This document shows, piece after piece, positions 23,980 through 31,828 of a stretch of DNA of 49,597 nucleotides; position 1 is the first letter of the stretch; every line of letters starts with the position of its first letter. Under the pieces are notes generated by a model. That model was given only the letters and a program-made list of their open reading frames with translations, was not told where the DNA came from and searched no databases. Source of the stretch: CAZOWM01 sp964583615. GTDB taxonomy: Bacteria; Spirochaetota; B62-G9; DRHN01. Both the position numbers and the translations under genes were made by a program. The stretch covers positions 1 through 49,597 of the forward strand of contig CAZOWM010000026.1 of NCBI GenBank assembly GCA_964583615.1, read 5' to 3'.

Positions 23980-25008
23980 ATGTCGAAAATTGTCACTTTT
24001 GGTGAAATAATGCTCCGTTTGAAATCTCCCGGACATGAGCGGCTATTTCAGAGCCCGGTGCTCGAGGCGACGTTTGGCGGTGGAGAGGCAAATGTCGCAG
24101 TGGGTCTTTCGCACTTCGGGCTCGAGGCTTGTTATGTATCGATAATTCCGGAAAGTGCGGTCGGTGATGCGTGCATTGCAGAACTGAGGCGACACGGAAT
24201 CGACACATCCTCTGTTATTCGGAAAGGGAAGAGGCTCGGAACGTACTTCCTCGAAACCGGGGCAAACCAGCGGCCATCCAGAGTGCTTTACGACAGGGAG
24301 CACTCCGGAATTTCGGAAATCGCTGTCAGTGACGTGGATTGGAACACGGTGTTCAGCGATGCCGCATGGTTTCATATCTCCGGAATTACTCCCGCAATAT
24401 CTTCCACAGCCGCGGATGTGTGCATCGAAGCTGTAAAAACAGCGAAGCGGATGAAACTTACCGTTTCCTGTGATCTCAATTACAGAAAAAAGCTCTGGAA
24501 GTACGGAAAAAGTGCGCCGGAGGTTTTGGTGAAGATGCTTGATTTTGTTGATGTTGCGATCGGAAACGAAGAGGACTGCCAGAAATCACTCGGTATTGAA
24601 ACGGATATCGATGTGGAAACGAGCGCTCTCTCTGTGGAAAGGTATGAGGTGCTTACCCGAACGGTGTTGCAGCGTTTCCCCAGCCTGCAGAAGATCGCGA
24701 TTACCATGCGGGAGAGCATTTCCGCTGATCACAACAACTGGCAGGCGGTACTCAATAATCGAAAAGACTTTCTCCTTTCAAAGAAATACGAAATACACGA
24801 TATTGTCGATAGAGTGGGATCGGGAGATACGTTTGCCGCAGGGCTTATCTATGGACTGAACGTACTTCGCACAGACAGAGAAGCGCTCGAGTTTGCGGCC
24901 GCAGCAGGGTGTCTGATGCACACGGTCCCCGGAGACCTTCCCCTGCTTTCTTTAGATGAGGTGAATGAACTTGCCGAAGGGAAAGGCTCGGGCCGGGTCC
25001 AGAGATAG
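23980..25008 (+). CDS. kdgK: PfkB-family sugar kinase, probable 2-keto-3-deoxygluconate kinase
   Basis: 342 residues from the ATG at 23980, preceded by AAGGAGGAAG; the open frame extends 21 codons upstream but the family start (SKIVTFGEIMLRL) is here. The ribokinase-fold signature 1 region is FGGGEANVAVGLSHFG, and signature 2 with the catalytic aspartate is DRVGSGDTFAAGLIYGL. The FGEIMLRLKSPGHERLFQ start and DLNYRKKLW are typical of KDG kinases. It phosphorylates 2-keto-3-deoxygluconate to KDPG, the step after mannonate dehydratase in the uronate route, completing the theme of the 13.9-25 kb region. Other keto-sugar substrates are possible. Confidence 0.88.
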   Translation: MSKIVTFGEIMLRLKSPGHERLFQSPVLEATFGGGEANVAVGLSHFGLEACYVSIIPESAVGDACIAELRRHGIDTSSVIRKGKRLGTYFLETGANQRPSRVLYDREHSGISEIAVSDVDWNTVFSDAAWFHISGITPAISSTAADVCIEAVKTAKRMKLTVSCDLNYRKKLWKYGKSAPEVLVKMLDFVDVAIGNEEDCQKSLGIETDIDVETSALSVERYEVLTRTVLQRFPSLQKIAITMRESISADHNNWQAVLNNRKDFLLSKKYEIHDIVDRVGSGDTFAAGLIYGLNVLRTDREALEFAAAAGCLMHTVPGDLPLLSLDEVNELAEGKGSGRVQR

Positions 25009-25101
25009 GAGCAGACGTGAAGCAAAAGCCTCACCTGATCGCATTATCTTTTCTCATACGGGCGCAGAGCGCTCCCCTCTGTTTTGATGGATCCAGTTTT
25101 T

Positions 25102-25130
25102 TTGTTTGCTTTTTGAAAATGGGTTATAAT
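25102..25130 (+). promoter_or_regulatory. Predicted promoter of the metallophosphoesterase gene
   Basis: TTGTTT at 25102-25107 and a perfect TATAAT at 25125-25130, 17 bases apart, 28 bases before the ATG at 25158. A G-rich ribosome site (AGGGGGGGAG) lies between. Confidence 0.5.
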
Positions 25131-25157
25131 TTAGATGAATAGGAAGCAGGGGGGGAG

Positions 25158-25835
25158 ATGCGAATCATTGGGATCACGGATATACACGGACAGTCAGATT
25201 ATATCCACGCACTATCAGAAGTGCTTGAAAAAGCAGACCTGATTTTCCTTTCCGGAGACATTACTCACTTTGGAGAAAAAGAGGATGCGCTTTCAGTTCT
25301 TCAGGATATTTGGAATTACAGTGACAACGTGTACGCGGTACCCGGAAATTGTGATTATCCATCCGTAGGGGATTTTCTCACTGAGGAGGGAATCAATCTT
25401 CAGGGCAGAGTGATTCGCATTGGGGATTATCAGTTTACCGGAGTTGGAGGATCACTTCCGTGTCCTGGTGTCACGCCGAACGAATACTCTGAAGGCGAGT
25501 ACAAAGCGTTTCTCGGCGCGATGGCGATGCATATCTCCACGAATCTTCCGCTTATCTTTGTGAGCCATCAGCCTCCGTTCGGTACAGTGTGTGATCTCAT
25601 GCGTACCGGCATGCATGTAGGAAGCAAAACGATACGTGATTTTCTTCTCGGTGAGCAGCCAGTTTTCTGCTTTACCGGTCACATTCATGAGGGAGCGGGC
25701 TTTGATCATATTGGAAACACGGTGATCGCGAATCCGGGCCCTCTGAGCAATAGCAGGTATGTTGAAGCGGAGATCGACGGCGACAGGGTGAGTGTGAGAA
25801 TGGTAAAGGGAGACAGGGTGATCAGCAGCGTGTAA
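25158..25835 (+). CDS. Calcineurin-like metallophosphoesterase
   Basis: 225 residues. All five motifs of the family are visible in order: DIHG near the N-terminus, SGDITH, PGNCD, SHQPP and GHIHEG, supplying a two-metal site. PGNCDYP in place of the commoner GNHD is typical of a subgroup of small bacterial and archaeal phosphoesterases. A GNPGPLS-like NPGPLSNSRY follows, as in YfcE-type phosphodiesterases. The substrate is unknown; cyclic nucleotides or phosphomonoesters are possible. Apparently monocistronic, with its own promoter. A short GGCCGCACGGCC repeat after the gene lacks a T-run. Confidence 0.9.
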   Translation: MRIIGITDIHGQSDYIHALSEVLEKADLIFLSGDITHFGEKEDALSVLQDIWNYSDNVYAVPGNCDYPSVGDFLTEEGINLQGRVIRIGDYQFTGVGGSLPCPGVTPNEYSEGEYKAFLGAMAMHISTNLPLIFVSHQPPFGTVCDLMRTGMHVGSKTIRDFLLGEQPVFCFTGHIHEGAGFDHIGNTVIANPGPLSNSRYVEAEIDGDRVSVRMVKGDRVISSV

Positions 25836-25926
25836 TCGGTGCAGTTTTCAGCAGCAAGAATAGGGCCGCACGGCCTTACCTGCCGGGTTTATTTCTGAAT
25901 AAGCGATTCAATAATCAGAGTGTTCG

Positions 25927-25935
25927 TGTTATATT
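25927..25935 (+). promoter_or_regulatory. Possible extended -10 promoter of the comF-like gene
   Basis: TGTTATATT at 25927-25935 matches the extended -10 pattern TGnTATAAT except at one position; no good -35 is seen. The gene's ATG is 42 bases downstream. Confidence 0.35.
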
Positions 25936-25976
25936 GTAAATAGTAAAGAAAAGAAGTTTTCATTCGTTACGGTGAT

Positions 25977-26738
25977 ATGAGAGAGGTTTATAAGGAAGTA
26001 TCGCGATCGGTTCTCAATGTACTTTTTCCAAGTCATTGTTATTTCTGCCAGAGGGTTCTTACCCGGGGGAGCTGTATTTGTGAATCATGTCTAAATGAAC
26101 TCGAGATCATCGAAGGAGTGTTCTGCGGGCGATGCGGCGCTCCGGTCTCACACGGCGAAGCCCAAGGGTCTCCCGGCTGTATTCACTGTGCCGATTTGTA
26201 TTTTTCCTTCAGAAGGAACGAATCGATAGGGGTGTTTTCCGGAAAGTTACGGGAGCTCGTGCATCTCTTCAAGTTTCAGAAGCGAAGATCCCTGTTCAAC
26301 GTTTTTTCGAGTCTGGCTTTAAAATACAAGCGGCACTATATAGAAGCGCACCACATTCTTGTTCCTGTGCCGCTTAACCGCACGCGATATTCGGAAAGGG
26401 GTTTTAACCAGTCCTCTCTCATCGCATACGCGCTCTCACGAATGGTGAAAATCGATTATTCCGGTGAATTGTTAAAGAGGGTTGGCAATTCTCTTCCCCA
26501 GAGCACGGTTCTTTCCAGAGAATTGCGGTATAAAAACATGACGGATTGCTTTGTTCTTAGAAAAAGGTTCTTTGAACAGATCAAAGGAAAGGATGTTCTG
26601 CTGGTGGATGATGTTCTCACAACTGGTGCTACTGCGTCCGCGTGTGCGAGGGCGCTTTATAACGGGGGTGCGGAAAACGTCGATGTACTGACCATTGGAA
26701 GGACGAAGGTGTCAGGGGATGCACTTTACATTTTGTGA
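25977..26738 (+). CDS. ComF-family phosphoribosyltransferase-like protein
   Basis: 253 residues. The N-terminal double zinc ribbon is seen as CYFCQ...CICESC and CGRCG...CIHC (about residues 22-74). The phosphoribosyltransferase domain has VPVPLNRTRYSERGFNQS and the PRPP loop VLLVDDVLTTGATASACARAL at about residues 203-223, all diagnostic of ComF/GntX. These proteins act in DNA uptake or a related process in competent bacteria, but the biochemical reaction is unclear. No other competence gene is in the window. The large FHA-propeller gene begins about 120 bases downstream on the same strand, so cotranscription is possible but unproven. Confidence 0.92.
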   Translation: MREVYKEVSRSVLNVLFPSHCYFCQRVLTRGSCICESCLNELEIIEGVFCGRCGAPVSHGEAQGSPGCIHCADLYFSFRRNESIGVFSGKLRELVHLFKFQKRRSLFNVFSSLALKYKRHYIEAHHILVPVPLNRTRYSERGFNQSSLIAYALSRMVKIDYSGELLKRVGNSLPQSTVLSRELRYKNMTDCFVLRKRFFEQIKGKDVLLVDDVLTTGATASACARALYNGGAENVDVLTIGRTKVSGDALYIL

Positions 26739-26859
26739 AAACGGTCGATAATAAAATGAAATATATCCTTTTCCAGAGATATTCGAGGGGTCGGTATATA
26801 TTGAATCGTGCATGTGCACTGCCGTGAGGGAAATGAAATGAGCAATACGGATTGAAAGC

Positions 26860-29310
26860 ATGTCGAGACTGATAATTCGTTATACGAACAATGTCATTAA
26901 GGAAGTCGATTTCGATAAACCGAAGTTCAAGATTGGGACCGCAGAGGACAATGACCTCGTTCTGGAAGACGATGGGGTTTCACCACATCAGGCAGAGATC
27001 GATACGGTTGACGGTTCGTATTCCATTGTTGATGTTTCCGAGCCCAGGAATACCACGGTGAACGGAAAACAGATAGAACGGGTAAACCTCAATTATGGCG
27101 ACAGGATTAATTTTGGTTCCGTAATCGGGCTTTTTTACCCTTCAAAAATTTTAAAGATGCCTGATAAGACAAAGATGATCATTTTTATAAGTGCCGGGGC
27201 GGCTGTGATATTCTTTTCCATTTTCTTGATATTGTTCACAACGAACAGAAGGCTCGAAAGTGTTTTTCCTGAGCAAATCGGCGATGTAACAGTCACGGAA
27301 CAGACAACCGAAACGTACATCGGCAGGGAAATTGATGCCGGACAGGGAAGACGGCCTTTTTTCGGAAAACAGAAAGATCAGGATCGGGCTGAATCCTCGG
27401 ACAAGAGATCGTTTTTCGGAAGGAGAAAAGAAACCGTGGCACTTGAGCTTCCAGAGGTAGGCATGGAAGACATTAAAAACCGTCAAAGCGTCGCAATCCC
27501 GCAGGGGCTGAAGGGGCTGTTTTTTCGAAAGCAGCGGGTTTACGTGGAAAGGTCTCGTTCTCCTCAGGAGGGTACTGAAGGTGCCGAAACCGGGTTGCAA
27601 GGAGCGGAAACTGTTCTCGAAGAACCGGGCGCGCTCTTTGAAGAGTATCCGGTGCCGGAGGAGGGAGAGGAGATCCCGGCGCAGGAAGCGCAGCCCGGAA
27701 CACAGCCTTATGAAGAGTTTTACGAGGAATCATTCCCGGAAGAAAAGAATATTCTTACCAGAATTATTTCGCCGTTCAAAAAACTCTTTTCCCGCGAGAC
27801 GCAGACTCAAATAACGGAGGAATTTCCCTCAGAAGAGGAGATATTCGAATCTTTTCTTCCTGAAGGGCAACCGGAAACAAAAAATGTCGAACGGTCTTTC
27901 GCACCATCCCAGGGCGACATTGAAAGAGGTGCCGAATCTCTTTCAGTTTTTGAAAAAGCCGTAACAGAGACAACCGAGTCCTTCGGGTTTAATGAGAAGC
28001 CGGTTTATTCTGAGGATGAGCTGAAGCAGTTTCAAACACATGATATACTGAACTCGGTTCCGCTTTCTCAGGTAGAACCCTTCAATACGCGTTCAGTGTG
28101 GCTTTTTTCAGGTGGATATGACGAGGGCGATTCTGTCATACGGTCAGGAACGGTCGGATATATCGATGATGACAGGCTTTATGATTTCGTATTCGGAACG
28201 AAAAACGGCCAGCTTTTCGCACTGAGCGGAAGCAGTGGGACGGAGATCTTTTCCCAGCAACATGGGAAGCCCTTTTACGAACCGATAGTAATTGACCTCA
28301 ATGGAGACAGAAGAGATGACATTCTGCTCGCATTCGAGGACGGAGATATCGCGTCTTATACCACAGATCTCGAGCAGATCTGGATCCACGAAGGTCGTGA
28401 CAAGATTACATCGCTCCCTCTTCTTATTGACGTGAACATGGACGGGACGGAGGACGTGGTGTATACAACACTGGGGATGGATATCGTTGCGCTTGACGGA
28501 CGAAGCGGTTTTGAAATATGGCGTTTTTTTGACGCAGAGAGTGAAACACTGCACTCACCCGTGGGAATAAAACTCAATGGGGACTCGGTGCATGATGTGG
28601 TCTTCTGCACCAATAACGGCTATCTTTATGCCTTGGACGGGAAAACAGGGTGGGGTTTGTGGACAACAAACATCACGGGTACACCTGCGGGTGGATGCGT
28701 CGTGGGCGATTTGGACGGGGACGGAGCAAAAGACATCGTCACTCTGAGCAGGAATGGAATTCTATCCGGTTTTGCAAAAGACGGAAAGCTTTTGTTTACA
28801 TCTGAACTGAATAAAGAGTACAGGGTTCCCCCTTCAATCGGTGATGTGGACGGCGATGGAAATGTTGAGATCATGCTTCTCGATCGCAACGGTACCTTGA
28901 GAGCGCTGGAGGGGAAATCGCGGCGTGAGAAGTGGAGTTATACTGCTGAGAACGAGACCTCTCTTGGAAGAGTAGCTCTTGCAGATGTGAACTACGACGG
29001 AGGGTTGGATGCAGTGTATGCGACGCTCTCAGGAACCTTGCTCATAGTGAACGGAAAAACCGGATCGCTTTTAGGTACATTTAATTACGGCGATTACGTG
29101 CTTACGACACCAATCATTGCCGACACGAATGGGGACAGGATGTATGAGATTGGTGTGGCAAGCTATTCGGGAGATGTCTATGCTGTCCGGCTGACTGGGG
29201 AAGAAAGAAAGTTATTTGCATTCCGGAAATCCGAGTGGACGTCCATAAATCAGAATACGCGGAACACGGGGTTTTCGGCGCTGTCCTTTTCACTACTCTT
29301 CTGGAATTGA
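26860..29310 (+). CDS. FHA domain / single transmembrane / beta-propeller protein
   Basis: 816 residues with three parts. Residues about 1-95 resemble an FHA phosphothreonine-binding domain (FKIGTAEDNDLVL, VSPHQAEI, TTVNGKQI, LNYGDRINFG), although the usual GR arginine is Thr and the S-R-H motif reads S-P-H. One transmembrane helix lies at about 104-128. A long acidic, low-complexity linker (about 130-390) repeats a basic FF motif. Residues about 400-800 hold at least seven blade repeats with DxNxDGxxD-type loops (DLNGDRRDD, DVNMDGTED, DLDGDGAKD, DVDGDGNVE, DVNYDGGLD and others) plus PQQ-like GKTGWGLW turns. The FHA part is probably cytoplasmic and the propeller periplasmic. Four bases separate it from the next gene, indicating an operon. 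Function unknown. Confidence 0.85.
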   Translation: MSRLIIRYTNNVIKEVDFDKPKFKIGTAEDNDLVLEDDGVSPHQAEIDTVDGSYSIVDVSEPRNTTVNGKQIERVNLNYGDRINFGSVIGLFYPSKILKMPDKTKMIIFISAGAAVIFFSIFLILFTTNRRLESVFPEQIGDVTVTEQTTETYIGREIDAGQGRRPFFGKQKDQDRAESSDKRSFFGRRKETVALELPEVGMEDIKNRQSVAIPQGLKGLFFRKQRVYVERSRSPQEGTEGAETGLQGAETVLEEPGALFEEYPVPEEGEEIPAQEAQPGTQPYEEFYEESFPEEKNILTRIISPFKKLFSRETQTQITEEFPSEEEIFESFLPEGQPETKNVERSFAPSQGDIERGAESLSVFEKAVTETTESFGFNEKPVYSEDELKQFQTHDILNSVPLSQVEPFNTRSVWLFSGGYDEGDSVIRSGTVGYIDDDRLYDFVFGTKNGQLFALSGSSGTEIFSQQHGKPFYEPIVIDLNGDRRDDILLAFEDGDIASYTTDLEQIWIHEGRDKITSLPLLIDVNMDGTEDVVYTTLGMDIVALDGRSGFEIWRFFDAESETLHSPVGIKLNGDSVHDVVFCTNNGYLYALDGKTGWGLWTTNITGTPAGGCVVGDLDGDGAKDIVTLSRNGILSGFAKDGKLLFTSELNKEYRVPPSIGDVDGDGNVEIMLLDRNGTLRALEGKSRREKWSYTAENETSLGRVALADVNYDGGLDAVYATLSGTLLIVNGKTGSLLGTFNYGDYVLTTPIIADTNGDRMYEIGVASYSGDVYAVRLTGEERKLFAFRKSEWTSINQNTRNTGFSALSFSLLFWN

Positions 29311-29314
29311 CGAG

Positions 29315-31786
29315 ATGAAAACGTCAAAACTATTCGTGTGGATCGGTTTCCTTTTCATTATTGCACCATTTTGTTTCGCATCAGGAGGGAAAAAGGAGGA
29401 AGGTTCACCTCAAACAACACCTCCTTTTGAAGAAGAAGTTCAGAAGGAGGGAATAGATGCCGAGACGTCCGTACCGGAGCCGGAGGATGAAAAGCAAAAA
29501 ATAGAAACGAAGAAAGGGGCCATCAACGGTACGGTAATCGACGAGTCCGGGAGCCCTGTTTCCGGTGTCGATGTGAGTGTCATTGATGAAAGCGGAACTG
29601 TGATCGCACAGACGACAACAGACAGAGAGGGGAAATATCGTTTTGCGGACATTGAAAAGGGAAAATATTCCATTACCGTGAGCTACAGCGGTTTCACGGG
29701 TCCCCTGGAAATCAAGTTTGATGGTGAGAAACAGACTCCGCAGCCACCGGAAGGACTGAGAGTATTTGAAATCGGGCGTGATATCCACACGTACAGCTAT
29801 ATACACGCACGCTGGAATCATGTCCCTCAGGCACTCGCGTACAAATGCGAGCTCTACGTAGAAGGAACCGGTGTCCCGCTCCTCATCTATCCAGAGATCA
29901 AGCAGAATTTTTGTGAGTTCGGCAATCTTGAAGAAGACATGTCGTATGAAGTTCGAGTGTACTCTTTGAACGATGCAGGATATTCGCAGACCTATGCGGC
30001 GAAGATAATAACAACTGAAAACAAGGCGCCCCTTCCGCCATTCGGACTCGGAGTCACGTACGCAAAAAACAACAGAGTCGATCTCATCTGGCACGGATCC
30101 GGTGATGAAGACCTGAAGGGGTATGTGCTGCAGATAAAGAAAGAAAAGGGGAACTACCTCTATTACGGTGAGAAGGGGCTGTTTGCTGATAAACAAAAGG
30201 CATTTCTCATCGAACGCGGGAAGAGTGAAATAGAAGGTATCAGCATTTCCGGCAGTTTCGAGAACGGGAATCCGCTTCTCGAAAACGCAGTTGTGTACTC
30301 CTTCAGGGTGTGTTCGATGGACCAAAAGAGCAAACTGAGCAGGCCTTCTACAGCGGTGCGGGGGATAGTTCTGGAAGACACCGTCCCGCCTTCCCCACCT
30401 TACGATATTGAATACGAGTTTATCGACACGAACAGGTTAAAAATCATTTGGAAGTCTGATGACAGAGACGTGGAGAAGTTCATTCTTTACTATGGTGTCA
30501 ATAGAGACCGCTTGGATGGGGTTGTGTCAACCACTCAACGCTCATATGAACTGATCATTGATAGAGACAAACTGAGCAACAAAGAGCTTCAGATCTCTAT
30601 CAAAGCTGTTGACAGGTCGGGGAATGAAAGCGGCTACAAACCCTATGTGCGAAAGATTCAGGTGGACAGAAAACAACAGGTCACAGAGGATGTCGTGCTC
30701 TCCTCAAATAACATTTACAAGGATTACTCGGTCGCAATCAAAGGCCAGCCTGAAGTGCGAAAAACTGCACCGCAGGCTGAAAAGAAACAGATGGAACAGA
30801 AAAGAGTGGAGAAGCCTTTTCAAGGGGCGAGTTACGGGTACGCGGTTTTGAAAGAAAAGGGGTTTGTGGTGAAAAAGGGCGAGACGGCTGTTTTGGGAGG
30901 GCGAGTCACAATCCCTGACAACGCCGCTGTTCACGTTGAATCCGGCGGCACTCTGAGAATCAATGAAACCGAGCTTACCGCAGAAGGCGATACATGGGGC
31001 GGCATATATTTCGCACCAGGCTCAAGAGGAGTGTTGATAAACTCGACGGTTTCGCGAGCGGAAGTAGGGATCAGCATCGAAGGAAACAACAGCGGTGTCA
31101 GACTGCAGAACGTCGTGATCGACGGCTGCCGAAAGGCGGGGGTGAAAATCAGAAACAGCAGTGTAGCAGGCACCCTGCTCACCGTGAAAAACAACACTGT
31201 CGGTATATATCTCGAAAACAGCAGGGTTTCGATTTCCAATTCCATAATCGAACGAAATGAGAGGGGTATCCTGTCAAACAACTACAGTCTCACGGTATCA
31301 GAATCAAAGATAATGCATAACAGGACATATGGAATGCGGCTTTACGGGGGCGGATCTGTAACAGGATGTTACGTCGCGCACAATCTCGCAGGAATCGTTC
31401 TTGAGGAGGGGAAGGGAATCGCCGAACTGAGGAAAAACAGAGTGGAGCACAACCGAATGGACGGCATTGTCATTAATACATCCTATGTAAAAGTCGAAAA
31501 GAACCTCATTTCGAACAATATTCGGCATGGAATATATTTAAAGGATGGAGCCAATCCCGACATCTTCGAAAACGATATTATCAACAATAAATATTACGGT
31601 GTGATCGGCGGCGGAAAGGTTACGCGCTGTTACGTTGCCTACAACAATGGAAGCGTCTATGTCGATGATACTCCTGCAAAGGGAAGACCCGACAGTGTGC
31701 TCAGCTCCTCGTCTTCGGGTAATGTCAAGCAGATACTGAATGTCGATTATATCAACGGGCTTACGTTAAAATCGGTTCTCAAGTAA
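29315..31786 (+). CDS. Secreted multidomain protein: carboxypeptidase-regulatory-like, Fn3 and parallel beta-helix
   Basis: 823 residues. A signal peptide (KTSKLFVWIGFLFIIAPFCFA) precedes SGGKKEEG. There is a cysteine in the hydrophobic region, but it is not a good lipobox, so a soluble or surface location is favoured. An acidic stretch to about residue 65 is followed by a carboxypeptidase-regulatory-like fold (GTVIDESGSPVSGVDVSV...GKYRFADIEKGKYSITV, about 68-130). Two or three fibronectin-III-like domains (about 140-455) precede a K/E/Q-rich linker and a right-handed parallel beta-helix at about 510-800, with NosD-like repeats of short N-rich turns (GVLINSTVSRAEVGISIEGN, GIYLENSRVSISNSIIERNERGI). 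Probably binds or cleaves a polysaccharide or forms a scaffold; no catalytic residues are assigned. Confidence 0.82.
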   Translation: MKTSKLFVWIGFLFIIAPFCFASGGKKEEGSPQTTPPFEEEVQKEGIDAETSVPEPEDEKQKIETKKGAINGTVIDESGSPVSGVDVSVIDESGTVIAQTTTDREGKYRFADIEKGKYSITVSYSGFTGPLEIKFDGEKQTPQPPEGLRVFEIGRDIHTYSYIHARWNHVPQALAYKCELYVEGTGVPLLIYPEIKQNFCEFGNLEEDMSYEVRVYSLNDAGYSQTYAAKIITTENKAPLPPFGLGVTYAKNNRVDLIWHGSGDEDLKGYVLQIKKEKGNYLYYGEKGLFADKQKAFLIERGKSEIEGISISGSFENGNPLLENAVVYSFRVCSMDQKSKLSRPSTAVRGIVLEDTVPPSPPYDIEYEFIDTNRLKIIWKSDDRDVEKFILYYGVNRDRLDGVVSTTQRSYELIIDRDKLSNKELQISIKAVDRSGNESGYKPYVRKIQVDRKQQVTEDVVLSSNNIYKDYSVAIKGQPEVRKTAPQAEKKQMEQKRVEKPFQGASYGYAVLKEKGFVVKKGETAVLGGRVTIPDNAAVHVESGGTLRINETELTAEGDTWGGIYFAPGSRGVLINSTVSRAEVGISIEGNNSGVRLQNVVIDGCRKAGVKIRNSSVAGTLLTVKNNTVGIYLENSRVSISNSIIERNERGILSNNYSLTVSESKIMHNRTYGMRLYGGGSVTGCYVAHNLAGIVLEEGKGIAELRKNRVEHNRMDGIVINTSYVKVEKNLISNNIRHGIYLKDGANPDIFENDIINNKYYGVIGGGKVTRCYVAYNNGSVYVDDTPAKGRPDSVLSSSSSGNVKQILNVDYINGLTLKSVLK

Positions 31787-31828
31787 TAAAAACCGTATTT
31801 CCATAGATATGGTGCGGACTGGGTTGAC

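Noticed and set aside
24040..24375. Open minus-strand frame antisense to kdgK
   Set aside because: Overlaps conserved kinase motifs in the sense strand; composition is not protein-like.
25862..25880. GGCCGCACGGCC inverted repeat as a terminator after the metallophosphoesterase gene
   Set aside because: The stem is short and no T-run follows.
29405..30325. 306-codon minus-strand open frame across the Fn3/beta-helix gene
   Set aside because: Antisense to a coherent domain protein, no ribosome site, no recognisable pattern.
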